Below, piece after piece: positions 28,221-39,615 of a stretch of DNA of 64,000 bases. How positions within the stretch are numbered: the stretch's first letter is position 1; each line of letters starts with the position of its first letter. Source of the DNA: Rhabditoides inermis (lineage: Eukaryota > Nematoda > Chromadorea > Rhabditida > Rhabditidae). The stretch is taken from contig CAWZYM010000129.1 of NCBI GenBank assembly GCA_963966185.1, positions 124,001 through 188,000 on the forward strand. Direction: 5' to 3'. The notes below the pieces were generated by a model. The model ran no database searches, was not told the DNA's origin, and saw only the letters and a program-made list of their open reading frames with translations. The position numbers and the translations under genes are program-made.

Positions 28221-29228
28221 AAATGTACTTTTATTGGATTTCATATAAATCTATCTACATTAACAAATTAACATGAACCACAAAACATTTTTTTTAAAGA
28301 AATCCAACAGTTCACCCACCTTGTTGAGTCCAAAATTGTATAAAATTTGCAAAAAAAGAGTTTAGGTAATGCTGATGGGAAAATTTACAATTCCAATGTC
28401 ATTTCTATGTAAAATCATATATTACAAAAGGTTTGCCACCAGCCGGAACCGAACTCGGGCCATGTGTCTCAACGGGGCAGTGCAATCCACAGGCAGTGCG
28501 GATTGTGCACCTCCTGTCTGCTGGAGGCAGCCAGTGCGCGCCACCCCCCCCCCCCCTAGAAAACGTTCCGTACACGGGGGATTGCCTGCCCCTCAGGGGG
28601 CGCGCGCGCGTATCTCGCTTCCTACAACAGCTAGCGTTACCAAAATCGAAACTTAACCATTTTCTAACATCCTGATAACATCTATCAGCATCACATTGTT
28701 CTCGCAAAGATTCTAAGGGACCTTTCGTTCAGTCGCCTTTTGCCGATTCTAGCGCGCGACTAGGGTTAACACAAACCAACCAGCGCTGCCGCGCTGGTTG
28801 TAATATATATATATATATATATATTTGATCATCAGAATCATGTCATATCCCCTTTTATTTATAAAAGCCTCGCAAAACAACTGATACAAGTACTTGATAC
28901 AAGCATACGCTTTTTTCTCGTTGATCCATGAAATACTTGATATGAATATGAATGTTCATCATACGTGAGAGAATCAAAAGAGGATGTCTATTTGGGGAAC
29001 ACATCATAATTCGATGTTCTTTCGAAACGATGACAAGTTACTTGAAATGGCCTGTGAACTCCAAGTATATAAAAACCTGTTTCTCTTCCCCTTTTTTCCG
29101 TTCCGGTAGTAATTTGATCACATAGTAGTCGTTCTCTTATTGTATTATCATTCATCATAACATCATTTATCATTCTTTCATGTAGTTACACTTTGAAAGT
29201 ACACATACCAACGCATTTTCTGAGGTGG
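28221..29228. other. Intergenic region
   Basis: No gene was recognised. It contains a C-run at 28545-28556, a possible minus-strand tRNA-like SINE fragment at 28433-28505 (B-box-like GAGTTCGGTTCC), a short GC-rich hairpin CAGCGCTGCCGCGCTG near 28780-28800 and an (AT)n tract at 28801-28825. Confidence 0.5.
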
Positions 29229-29236
29229 TATAAAAG
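29229..29236 (+). promoter_or_regulatory. TATA box of the Gly/Tyr-rich peptide gene
   Basis: TATAAAAG lies 46 bp before the start codon at 29275, consistent with a strong TATA promoter and a very short 5' UTR. Confidence 0.7.
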
Positions 29237-29274
29237 AAGGGGAAGTTGGGGGAAGATACAACGAACTAAGAAAA

Positions 29275-29498
29275 ATGTTCCGTTTCCTTGTCTCACTATG
29301 TGTCCTTCTCGCTCTTTTCTCCACAGCAGCTGCTCAGTTCTATGGAAACGACATGATCGGTCTCACCCTATTCCCCACCAACGTAAGTCCCGCCCATTTA
29401 TGCCCCGCCCACAAAAACCATCTTTCCAGACCGGCTACTATCACGCTGGGTACGCGGGCAGCGGCTATGGCTGGGGCGGATACACGGGCCGGAAGTGA
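29275..29498 (+). CDS. Secreted Gly/Tyr-rich small peptide, 58 residues
   Basis: Two exons (29275-29382 and 29430-29498) join in phase 0 through a 47-bp intron with GTAAGT donor and TTTCCAG acceptor. The signal peptide is FRFLVSLCVLLALFSTAAA; the mature part starts QFYGNDMIG and ends HAGYAGSGYGWGGYTGRK. This layout resembles the Gly/Tyr/Trp-rich epidermal antimicrobial-type peptides of nematodes (NLP-29/CNC-like), although homology cannot be proven at this length and composition. It has its own TATA box and a poly(A) signal at 29621. A CT microsatellite occupies the 3' region. Confidence 0.8.
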
Positions 29499-29526
29499 AC
29501 TGCGCGAGTATGCATATCCGCCTAAT

Positions 29527-29586
29527 CTCCTCTCTCTCTCTCCCTCTCTCTCTATCTCTCTCTCTCTCTCCCTCTCCCACTCTCTT
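29527..29586 (+). repeat. (CT)n microsatellite in the 3' UTR of the Gly/Tyr-rich gene
   Basis: CT repeat with CCC and TAT interruptions between the stop codon and the poly(A) signal. Confidence 0.9.
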
Positions 29587-29620
29587 TCGCTCTTCCGTGT
29601 ACAATGTCTGTGTAAGCTGC

Positions 29621-29626
29621 AATAAA
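29621..29626 (+). terminator. Poly(A) signal of the Gly/Tyr-rich gene
   Basis: AATAAA 123 nt after the stop codon. Confidence 0.75.
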
Positions 29627-31276
29627 TGAGTTTTGTGTAGCGCGAGTCGAAATGTTATCCGGGATGCAATTAGAAGTTGCGCATTCGAGAATTCCGTGAA
29701 TCACTAAGTTACGTGAGTAGGCGCGAGGAACATTGCCGAGCGAATATTATATAGGTAAAGGTAAAGGTATCCCCTCGAGACCTTCACTCTGCGGAGAGGG
29801 TCGAAGGTCTATGGCACTACCATAGCTCAACGACTTTCTGTTTTATCTGACCTTGAGCGGGTAGTCTTGATAATTATCACACACATGTAAGACCAATAAA
29901 AACCACACAGAACACAGTACACCGCTGAAAGCTTGAAAGCGTGAAATATCATGGTGTTGGGTTACCTATCTTGTTTCACATCACATGTTCATTTGGTTAT
30001 ATCTGTTATCAATCTACTTTTTTGAATGAATACGAGAAAAACTGTATGACGTGAATTATTTTCTATGGTCACATGCATTATCCCACTGAACATTTTCTTT
30101 TTTGCAACCAAGCTGGGAAATAGTGAATGAGAAACATTCAGTAACGATAAAGTTCACTCTTTTTTAACGGTTTTCTCTCAGTATATATGGAAAAATTAAT
30201 TATATGTACCGTACGAGCTCAGCCTAAAAAATCGTCAAACAAGTATGTTGTCCATTCTACAGTACATCGAATAAGGTTCATAGGAAAGGTAATCCTTTCA
30301 TTCAAGAGCACGAAGTTTAGAGTAGAATTTTCATTTCTTACAAAAGAACTTGCTGTTTGCAGCTGCTTTCGCAAATTCACCGTATCCGTATAAATGTATA
30401 CCAAGAAAAGTGCATGTGAGTAAACTTGAAGGCCGGTTCGCGGGGGTTCCGGAGCGTTGTTTTGTTCGCGGGAGTTCCGGAGCGTTGTTTTGAAACTGCT
30501 GCTTTAGAAACAATAACACATCAAAACATAAAATACTTAGGGTAACGATAATTGCAATTATCTGTGTACCGTGTGAATTTTGTTTTATATATTATATAAT
30601 ATAGACGATAAAGTCGTTTCATCATCATTCATCATTCCTTCTTTTGTAGTTCGTGGGAATACTGAAACGTATGAACCGTTGCGCAAAACACAAGTGAACT
30701 CATTGTTTTAACGATTTCATTCACATGCACATTCATCACGGATCAAACCTCTCAGTGACAGTCGAATATTTTCCCGCCGTGGTTGTTATAGTAGGTAAGA
30801 TCTTGTGATTCTGACTCGATAAAATTCATCGATATACTAGTTTGAAGGGATGAAGGTAGTGTACACTGTAAAAGAGTTAGCACAGGCAAAAATGATTGAA
30901 ACGATATCGTCACATAAGCTATAAGTCTAGGAAAATTGAGCGTAAAATGTGTCAGAAATACAGTACTTGATGTCAATTGGTGTCTTTTTTCACTGTTCAA
31001 ATGAACGATTTATGTAGGTATCTCCGACACGAAGTTGTATTGACAGAGGTACATCATTTGCATCATATTCTCACATCCCGGTGCCAACTAAACTTCGAAA
31101 TTCAGAATGTAAGTAAGTACACTCCCTTTTATTACAGTATGCACCTGTGCTGTGATTTGCTGTATGCCTATATTGTTGCTAGGCACCTTTCGCACCGCCA
31201 TGAGAGACAATGCACGGTGATGTTTTTCTTTCAAATAAGCTGTAGCTGTTCAAATCCATCAACCAATCAGTTTCAG
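29627..31276. other. Intergenic region
   Basis: No gene was recognised. A 28-bp unit starting GTTCGCGGG and containing GTTCCGGAGCGTTGTTTT is tandemly duplicated at 30436-30463 and 30464-30491. A solo GAAGGTAGTGTACACTGT at about 30844 resembles one end of the TTAA-flanked MITE family. Confidence 0.5.
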
Positions 31277-31295
31277 TAAGCTGCTCAATTCTACT

Positions 31296-33187
31296 ATGAT
31301 CTCGCGGATATTCTACATCTGGACGGACTATTGCTATATCATCGGCAGCCTAGCCACTGCCACATTCATCGCATTCCCCGCACTGCGACCCGACACTCTC
31401 ACCTGCAGCTACATTCAGGTATTTAATTATTATCAGAAGATCAGATTTTTCAAATACAGTCTAAACCATCAGAAAGTGTGTTGGTATGTGTTTGTGTACT
31501 ATTCACAGAGAGCCAGGTTATTCGAATTCCCGCATAAATTGTCGTCTGATGTCCTTCTCCTTTTCACGCTCAGTCCTTTGATTTCTACCCCAATCTGAGG
31601 GGAACTAGTCTACTAGTCTGAGGATGATGGATGAATGTGATTTTGTAGCTGCTGCCGTCTGTCTGGATCTGCTCCGGCCTGGCATTCGGGGTGGCATCCT
31701 GTGGAACACGACTATTCGTCATAGCACATGCGGACAGGTGAGGGGAAGGAATATGAACTATCACAGACACGTAAGAAACCCTCTGTTGAAATGACATGTG
31801 CTGAGCAGGATATTGATACATATCCGTGAAAAGAACCCAACTTTTTAATTTTTTAGATCATTGTAAAATAGATTCCAACATGTTTTAGATTTCGACATGT
31901 CATTTTACCAGGACTGTTTTGTCATATTCAGATATAACGATATAACGAAATAACGATACCGGAAACGATTGATCGATTGATTGACGTCTTTCAGTACACA
32001 TCGCAAATGCGGAGAGGTCAACATCCTTATCACTCACATAGTCATACCTATACTCTTTGGGATCAGTGTGACAGCATCGCTATTCAGAGACGAGCGGCTG
32101 GATGAGAGCGGGTGAGAGAGAGGGAGAGAGAGGGAGAGAGAGGGAGAGAGAGGGAGAGAGAGGGAGAGAGAGGGAGAGAGAGGGAGAGAGAGGGAGAGAG
32201 AGGGAGAGAGAGGGAGAGAGAGGAAGAGAGAGAGAGAGAGAGGAAGAGAGAGAGAGAGAGAGAGAGGGGAGAGAGGGCGAGAGAGGGCGAGAGAGGGAGA
32301 GAGAGAGAAGGAGAAGAGGGCGAGAGAGGGAGAGAGAGAAGGGGGAGAGAGAAAGAGAGGAGGAGGAGGTTGGAAGAGAGAGAGATTTGGAGAAAGTGAG
32401 AAAGGAAGGATATGTATACAAATAATTAGTTTTATCGTTTCAGTGTCAGAACAATGTGTACGTTTTTGGAGACCTATACGGAAAAATCGAAGCTGTATTG
32501 GATGTATATGATGTAGCAAATGAACGAGCGAATCCCTCTGTTTTTCTCAAAGGTCTCTCTCTCTTTCTCTCTTCCTCTCACCCTCTCCCCCCCTCTCCCC
32601 TCTCTCTCTCCTTCTCTTTCCCTCTTCCTCACCCTCGCGAATTCCTCGAAATATTTTGTGGTCTTTCTCACAGTTTTCTCGGGGCCACAAAGTATCCATC
32701 CTACTGCTTCATTAGGTTTTTTTTTTGTATTTCAAAGTTTGATTTAGTAGTTAAAAAAACAGTGGCGACTTATATTTTTACTCGGAACAAAAAAATCATA
32801 CTAATCTAATCTAACGCATTTGCAATTTTCGTGGTGAGCTCTCGGGTTTGATTCCTGTCACTGCTGTTTTGCTCTTGTGAAAATGAGTAGTTGTGGCAGG
32901 TTGTGGCAGAAATAAGTCGCCAGTGTACCTTTAATTTAATAGGAACGTAGGAGAGCTCTACTTTCAGTTCTGACTTCCGTCGCATCTTCTACAATGGGCT
33001 GTGTTGCGGCAAGAAGCTGATGCGTGTGAAAAAGGCGCGGATCGTGTGGTTCGCTGGAATCAATTCATCAAATCGTCCACTCAAACAATCACGGCAGTGT
33101 CATATAGGAGTGGTGTCAAGTGTGGAAACATTCACACGAACAAAACGTTCATGTAAAACTTACTGTATGAGAACATTAAACAGTTAG
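31296..33187 (+). pseudogene. 7TM receptor-like gene, probably broken
   Basis: Exons 31296-31418, 31649-31737, 31995-32111 and 32444-32516 join in phase. They encode hydrophobic helices IIGSLATATFIAF, VWICSGLAFGVASCGTRLF and VNILITHIVIPILFGISVTA, then TMCTFLETYTEKSKLYWMYM and a stop. A separate exon, 32968-33187, encodes SDFRRIFYNGLCCGKKLMRV, the helix-8 signature that follows TM7 in rhodopsin-like receptors, and a 72-residue tail. Helices 5 to 7 are not found between 32517 and 32967, where repetitive sequence lies instead. The ATG follows CAGTTTCAG by 19 nt. Either the middle was lost or I have missed diverged exons. The receptor class is not recognised. Confidence 0.5.
32112..32392. repeat. 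Decamer AGAGAGAGGG minisatellite
   Basis: At least ten uniform 10-bp units (32113-32222) are followed by irregular GA-rich sequence. The tract begins at the GT of the splice donor after the third receptor-like exon, so the donor itself is the first bases of the repeat. Confidence 0.95.
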
Positions 33188-33255
33188 TACCGACGCTATT
33201 TCAAACGCTACTAAGTCTTTATCATTCTGAACAACTGGAAAACGCATTGAAATGT

Positions 33256-35982
33256 CTACTTTCCGTGCAGCAGTCGGTCGTAGAGAATGGTGCCTCCACC
33301 AATGTCGGACACAAGGCGAGTGCGCGCGTCCTCGATCGTATTCTGGCCGAGCAGCTGCAGTAAACAAGTAAACAAACAAGTAAACAACCAAGTAAACAAG
33401 TAAACAACCCACGATGCCTCCCCCGACCATGTTTCCCACACCGTTCCAGTTTCCGAGGTCGACGTGAGCGAGCGATGCCACCCCGCCTGCAATGATTGTA
33501 GTTTGTAGTTATAGTCATCAAACCACTTTTGATTTTCACGATGTTGAACTGCAATAGGTAATAGCCAATGATCTAGTGGTACAGTGTAGTTTCTTCGATG
33601 TGTAATGAAAAACTATGCCAAGCATTGCATTGTCTAAAAATTGCGCATTGCAGGACCGAGTTTCTTTGTTTATTTGATCTTGATTGTTTCGTACATTTGT
33701 TCCGTACAGTTGCTTTGTTTCGTATCGGTCAGTAGACTGACCGATGGAGTGTGCGTTCGGCGGTCGATAGCCGTACTGGCTGCTTCCCGTCCTCTCGCTG
33801 CCATACTTGTAGTAGTGCGTCAGACCCTCTGCAATATAAAACGTCCAAGTTCATCTATAATAATATAATATAATAACTCATTGCGAAAAACTGCGTCACA
33901 CATCAAAACTACAGTGAAAAACCGCATGTGATAAAACCGAGAACAGCCAAAATGGGCCGGTCCTAACATCGCGTTGCAATTGCAAGAAATCTTGCGTTTG
34001 CAAGAATTCTCGCGATTGCAACATCGCGATTGCAAGACCTCTTGCAACTCTAGAAAGAATCGCGAACGGAAGAAACTGATCGCAAAATAATGATTTTGCT
34101 TGATACATTTGGATGAGGGCTATCGAGAGACATTGTTCATTTATTGATAGGTTTATCAATATAGCAAACCCGTATGATCTCGCATGCTGCGCGCTGATAT
34201 GTTAGACGTGCATACACGCGCGACCGCGATCTGGACTCGGTTCAGTTACCCAAGTTTGAGGTACATATAGTGTTTGGACCAATTTATTGACCAGATTTCT
34301 GGTCGAATGACCGGCCAAAATAAAACCAATGACCGGTTATTTTCTGGTTGGCCAGAGAAATGACCGGCCAAAATAAACCGGTTTTGAGAAATCTGGCAAA
34401 ACCAGAACCAGAACCAGAAATTTCTGGTTTTCAAAAAACCAGAAATTTCTGGTTTTGTAGTTTGTACCTCTGGTTCTTTGGACCGGTCAATATCATTTCT
34501 CGATTCTCGAATGAGATGAGGTATGATGAGGACATTTCATGGCTAAATGACAATGAGACGTCACATTTCTCGAACGACCGCCAAACCAAAACCAGTACTG
34601 GCCAAATGAAAACCAGAACCAGAAATTTCTGGTTTTTTCGACCGAAAACCAGAAATATCTGGTCCGGCCAATGACCTGGCCAATTTTTTCTGGTTTTAAA
34701 TGACGCTGGTTTTGAAAAGGGCGCCAAATTTCTGGTTAACCAGAAATAAACCGGTAATTTAGTCCAAACACTAGGTACATACAATCTGTTGCATTTGCAG
34801 GAAATCTTGACATGTCAAGTTGCAATGCAAGAATTCTTGCGTTTACAACGTTACATTATCTTTCAAAAGTACTTCCAAGTAAAAGTAGTTGGTTTGTACC
34901 GTTGTCTCAGTTGAGCAAAAGGACTGACATGTTTTCAATGGAGACATGTGCCAACAGGCTCTCTCTCTCATACCAGTGCAAAGCGGCCATATTATAATGG
35001 ACGCGTTTACGAAGTTATGCAGTTATTATCTAAAAGCACAACTTCTGTTGTAACATAACACGTCGAATAATGCTGAGAGCCTGTTTGCACATGTCTCCAT
35101 TGAAAACATGTCAGTCCTTTTGCTCAACTGAGACAACGGTACAAACCAACTACTTTTACTTGGAAGTACTTTTGAAAGATAATATCTGTCCTTTTCTCAA
35201 GTTTTGTTTCACAAAATTACATTTTCATACACGTTCGCGATTCGCTGCGAGGATACCGACGCGCACCCGCTATCCGTCTATCTCTCTCTCTCTCTCTCTC
35301 TCTCACTCACACACAGAGGGGCGGGGCGAAAGCGATTGTCCGACGCCCGCCCGCCCGAGCGACCGACACCAATCTCAATCCGCACTCGAATGCGGACTCT
35401 CCGTATCTCGCTTCAAATTCAATCAAACTCAATACAACTTTCTATAACTCTATCGAATAGAGATGTGAATGCAATGTATCAGTGGAAATCACTTCAAAAT
35501 AAGGAAAGTGCTTCATCCGGGAAAAGTCGTTTTTGAGCATTCTAGCGCGCGGGGACATCCAGTACAAACGAGAGGGCGCTGGCGCGCCCTCTCTAATTGC
35601 AAGAATTCTTGTTATCGCAAGATTTCTTGCAATTGCAACGCGATGTTAGGACCGCCCCAATGAGATGAATCCGTAAAATAATAGGAACAACAGGTACACG
35701 CAAGAGACCGAAATTGGATACATCTGTGCAGCACATTCACTTGGAGGGGAGTGAGTGCGGTGGAGGAGCCGCTGTACGATAAGAGACATGTGCACCTAGT
35801 CACTTCCAAAAAGATCGAGTGAAAAAAGAAATCTACCCACCATAGTAGCTGGTCATCCTGTCGAGTTTCTCGTCGCTGTCGCTGCTCTCATACGTCTCAT
35901 GTCTCCTGTGATGAGAACGGGCGGAGCAGAGGGATAGGAGAAGGAGAAGGAGCAGGGAAAGGAGGAGTGATCGGATGATCAT
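33256..35982 (-). CDS. Secreted protein of 133 residues, unknown family
   Basis: Four exons join in phase: 35982-35841, 33828-33742, 33486-33413 and 33354-33256. The N-terminus MIIRSLLLSLLLLLLLSLCS is an exceptionally Leu-rich signal peptide, with SARSHHRRHETYESSDSDEK after it. The middle has HYYKYGSERTGSSQYGYRPP, a Tyr/Gly-rich segment. The C-terminus is LGNWNGVGNMVGGGI and RLVSDIGGGTILYDRLLHGK. There are no Cys in the mature part as read. I do not recognise the family; a cuticle or extracellular role is conceivable. The ATG is 2 nt after a GATTGCAG acceptor, suggesting trans-splicing. The first intron (33829-35840) carries a stack of nested transposons. The stop lies 68 bp from the end of the convergent receptor-like gene. 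Confidence 0.7.
34268..34773. mobile_element. hAT-type MITE with an 8-bp target duplication
   Basis: The 506-bp element has terminal inverted repeats TAGTGTTTGGAC and is flanked by GGTACATA on both sides (34260-34267 and 34774-34781). An 8-bp duplication and TAGTG terminus are typical of the hAT superfamily. It encodes nothing. The inside is made largely of CCAGAAATTTCTGG and TGACCGGCCAAAATAA words, giving many local hairpins. Confidence 0.88.
34855..35183. mobile_element. Foldback element related to the one at 27.4-28.2 kb
   Basis: Arms of about 113 bp (34855-34969 and 35071-35183) are near-perfect reverse complements. The outer end ATTATCTTTCAAAAGTACTT matches ATTATCTTTTAAAAGGACTT at 27373/28220 with three changes, while the interiors differ. 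No coding capacity. Confidence 0.85.
35279..35305 (+). repeat. (CT)n microsatellite
   Basis: Pure CT repeat within the first intron of the 133-residue secreted gene. Confidence 0.9.
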
Positions 35983-36686
35983 ATCTGCAATCAGCAGACA
36001 ATCACTAATCACACAGCGAACTAGCGAGAGACACGCAATTCAATAACACTGCCGGTCAGGAGACGGAGTTTAGTAAGGAATGCTATTACAGCGGTATGTA
36101 GTGTGGAGAATAGGAGAATAGAGTAGAGCGCGCAACTTTCGAAGATTTGACCACTCGGCGGGTGCAGTGATAACGGAAAAGGGAGAGAGATAGATGGAGA
36201 ACGGTTCTCGGCCAAGACAGAAAAGAAGAAAAACATAGCAGCATCGCGCTTTCAGACTGATATAGTCTCGATATTGACCGTGAAACGTCAAAAGGTCACA
36301 CAACAAACTCGAAACAATGAGTTCGTTGTTTGAGCTTTTTCTCCAACTTTTTCAAATTGTCTCTCGAACATCGGGAATAAGGAAAACATAGTTGAATTCC
36401 GCCACAACGAGAGACTCGCTTCAAGCGAAAATATTTCACGGTTTCTTTCTACAACAAAAGCTAACAGAATTGATTTCACATTTATTCATCCGAGCCGGTG
36501 AAGAAACGAAATTCAAAATCCAGTTTGCATGTGTTGATAATCTTGTTTGTAATAAGCTGTAACGTGTAAAAGCTAGTAGTCTTTTTCACATTAACATCTT
36601 CTTTTCTTTAGTCATCCCTCTTATTCTTGTTCTTCTCTTTTTATGAGCTCCGACCGGTACCAGACGGCTCTGAGAATCGATCAATA
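35983..36686. other. Intergenic region
   Basis: Nothing was recognised between the secreted-protein gene and the end of the kinase pseudogene. Confidence 0.5.
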
Positions 36687-37012
36687 TCAATCGATAATGA
36701 TAAGAGGTAAAACCTTGATAGTCGGTTTCTTGCTGACGACAGTCTGTGCCTTCTTCTTCTCCTTACACTTCTCCTTCTCAGGTCTCTTCGACATAGTAGA
36801 AGTGCCCGGCTCCTGAATGATAACGTCACTCTGATGACGTCAGCTAGTAACGTACCTGGATGATGGGTGCGGGGGCGGGAGCGATGGGAACGTGGGCAGA
36901 AGGGGCGAGAGAGGGAGGCGCCGGGAGCAGAAGGTCGACCACGTTGTCCTTAGCATCCACCACGTCTCCACAATCCGAACCCACAGAGTCTGTCTGAGAG
37001 AGGAAGATGGAT

Positions 37013-37056
37013 GAGAGAGAAGAGAGAGAGAGAGAGAGGGATGAGAGAGTAAGAGA

Positions 37057-37089
<33 letters not shown>

Positions 37090-37124
37090 TAAGAGAAAGA
37101 GAGAAAGAGAAAGAGAGAGAGAAA
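37013..37124. repeat. (GA)n microsatellite in a kinase-locus intron
   Basis: GA repeat with AAAGAGA interruptions, filling most of the intron between 36994 and 37135. Confidence 0.95.
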
Positions 37125-37395
37125 GGACCACCCACGTCGCTCTGGCTGGCATTGTTCTCCGGATCTCCATCCTGGATCGGCTCCATCTTGGTGGGAGGGG
37201 AGGAAGTGGTCCGTCGTCCTGTCCAGCCGAGGCGACGTCGTCGCCGTCCTGACGTCATCTGTTCACACGTCTACTCTCTATTCTATTCACACCTTGAATC
37301 TGAATCCAGTGGCAGATTCGAGAAGACGCGTCACTTCTGCCATCTTCTTTCGACTCGCTGCGTCCTGCGTCCAGCAGTCAGACTGAGAGAAATGG

Positions 37396-37397
37396 AA

Positions 37398-37449
<52 letters not shown>

Positions 37450-37477
37450 ATCTCTCTATCTCTCTCTTTCTCTCTAC
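37396..37477. repeat. (CT)n microsatellite in a kinase-locus intron
   Basis: CT with TAT and TTT interruptions, filling most of the intron between 37383 and 37477. Confidence 0.95.
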
Positions 37478-37605
37478 CTGATGTCTGCAATCTTCGCGCA
37501 CTCTCCAGTCTGTATCTCCATCCAATATCCCTTGACCAGCTTCTTTTTCAAGTGTTCCTCATATTCGGATACGGCTCGATGCCGTTGTTGTAGATCTCCC
37601 ACACT

Positions 37606-37676
37606 AGAGAGAGAGAGGATGAGAGGGAGGGGGGGCTGAGTGAGAGGGAGAGAGAGAGAGAGAGAGAGAGAGGGAA
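37606..37676. repeat. (GA)n microsatellite in a kinase-locus intron
   Basis: GA-rich tract with a GGGGGG core, in the intron between 37604 and 37696. Confidence 0.95.
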
Positions 37677-38095
37677 GGAGATGTCACTGTACCGACCGAG
37701 CTTTCCGAAGCTCCACACATCGCTCTTCTTGGTGTAGGTGAGAGTGGTCATAGTCTCTGGGGCGAGCCAGTTGATGGGAACTCTGCGGACAGCCTTCAGA
37801 GTGTAAGACTCTCCCTCACGAGACAGTCCAAAGTCGCTGATCTTACTCTGCAAACACATATCAAAAGCACCGCCCACCATCCCGTTCTCATAGAGGCAGT
37901 TGCGAGATGCGAGGTCGCGATGGTTGCAGTGCTTCTGCAGATACTCCACTCCCCACGCAGTGTCTATAAAGTACAGTGATACAGATGCTTACAGTAACCA
38001 TGATACTACAGTAATCTTGTGACTACAGTAACTTTGTGAGTACTCACCCATCACCATGCGACGTTTCTGCTCATCGGTGCACTCCGTCTTCTTCA

Positions 38096-38398
<303 letters not shown>

Positions 38399-38402
38399 CT
38401 AT

Positions 38403-38461
38403 AAAGAGGGAGGGTTAGGAGAGATGGAGAGAGAGAGGGAGAGAGAGAGAGGGAGAGGGAG
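38403..38461. repeat. (GA)n microsatellite in a kinase-locus intron
   Basis: GA-rich tract occupying nearly all of the intron between 38399 and 38467. Confidence 0.95.
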
Positions 38462-38733
38462 GCGTACCTTCCTTGGCTTTGTCCATCTGTTCTCCAGTCT
38501 TGGACACTTTCACAGCCAGATCGATTGTCACTTCTCAGGCCACACCATCTTCTTACTCCGCACCTCACCAAACGCGCCTATGAGGTATACGATAGATTCG
38601 AGTGAGGTTACGGTTGCAGAGTTATGTATACGGTAGTATACTGTACCGGCTCCGAGCTTTTTGACGGTAATAATGTTTTCGTGATAGAGTTCCTACGGCT
38701 GGCGGTGGATAGGACGGATGAGGTAGTACTGCG

Positions 38734-38798
38734 GGTTCTGGAATACGGTAGATACTCGGGATATGGTACATAGGTACAGTGTTCATGGAATACGGTAG
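38734..38798 (-). repeat. Exon-edge duplication at a kinase acceptor
   Basis: GTTCTGGAATACGGTAG across the acceptor of exon 38737-38647 is repeated at 38780-38797 as GTTCATGGAATACGGTAG, 47 bp upstream in the sense direction. One inserted A destroys the AG in the copy. Confidence 0.7.
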
Positions 38799-39202
38799 TC
38801 TACCATACCTGCTTGTTCATCGGTTCCTTGGTAGCGATGATGTGGTTGATGACATAATCAATCAATAATCGATCGATCTCTCTCTTCTACCCGCAAGAGA
38901 TGACGATGTCCCTGTCCCTTCCGTCTCCCTTCTTCTTCTCCTCTCGGTTCGTCTCCGTGATTCTCACAATGAAATCTTCATGCTCTTTCAGCAGATACGG
39001 AATGTCCTCCCTACAAGAGTGGGCGTGGATGGGAGGGGCGTGGCTGGGAGGGGCGGGGCTACCTGGAGATGAGTCCGTGGTAGAATGGGTCGTTTTGGTA
39101 TGAGGGGGATGTCGCGGCCTCTCCTGGAGTGACCGCCTGTGCAGGGTGAGGAAAGGGAGAACCACTGGCAGATGGGAGAGTGGGAGGAGGAAGTGACGCC
39201 AT

Positions 39203-39615
39203 CGCTAGACTGCAGGGGCCGACACAGACACATACGCAAAGCAGGGAGGATGCAAATGAGTACCACTGCTCAGAGAACGAACAAACGATCTTTCACACAT
39301 TTTCACGCAAGTTATGTACAAAGTTGCATACAAGCAAAACACGAAGATCAGAAATCAAATCGAAAAGCTCATTTCTATTCCGCGCAAGCATCCAGTCACA
39401 TGGCAGAAGCTCATATAGAAAACTACAGAGAGTTGTTAGTTGATAGATAGGTTTATTACCGATAACATGGAAAACATCGAAATTATAAACAAAAAGTGAG
39501 CAATACAAACGGCAGGTATAAATGGGGTTATGATATTGAAACAAGAACATAATCACATAGTATTACATGGAAAATGAAGTGGGGAGAGCTTTCTATAGGT
39601 TGCGCCATTTGCTAG
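39203..39615. other. Unique sequence between the kinase and the satellite
   Basis: No gene was recognised. It is AT-rich and ends at the first satellite monomer. Confidence 0.6.

Larger units (their letters stand above)
33955..35657. mobile_element. Inverted-repeat element bearing two later insertions
   Basis: Near-identical ends of about 45 bp (CGGTCCTAACATCGCGTTGC then AATTGCAAGAAATCTTGCG) lie in opposite orientation at 33955-34005 and 35605-35657. Words such as TTGCAAGAATTCTTGC recur inside. An hAT-type MITE (34268-34773) and a foldback (34855-35183) lie between the ends. The whole is in the first intron of the 133-residue secreted gene. Confidence 0.7.

Noticed and set aside
28700..28800. 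Telomere-like sequence (CTAGGGTTAAC)
   Set aside because: It is a single occurrence with no tandem repeat of a telomeric unit.
30187..30519. Overlapping 60-70-codon frames
   Set aside because: No homology, splice sites or conserved features were seen.
38693..38695. Programmed stop readthrough in the kinase
   Set aside because: Other lesions (missing SH2 core, two frameshifts, phase conflicts) make decay simpler.
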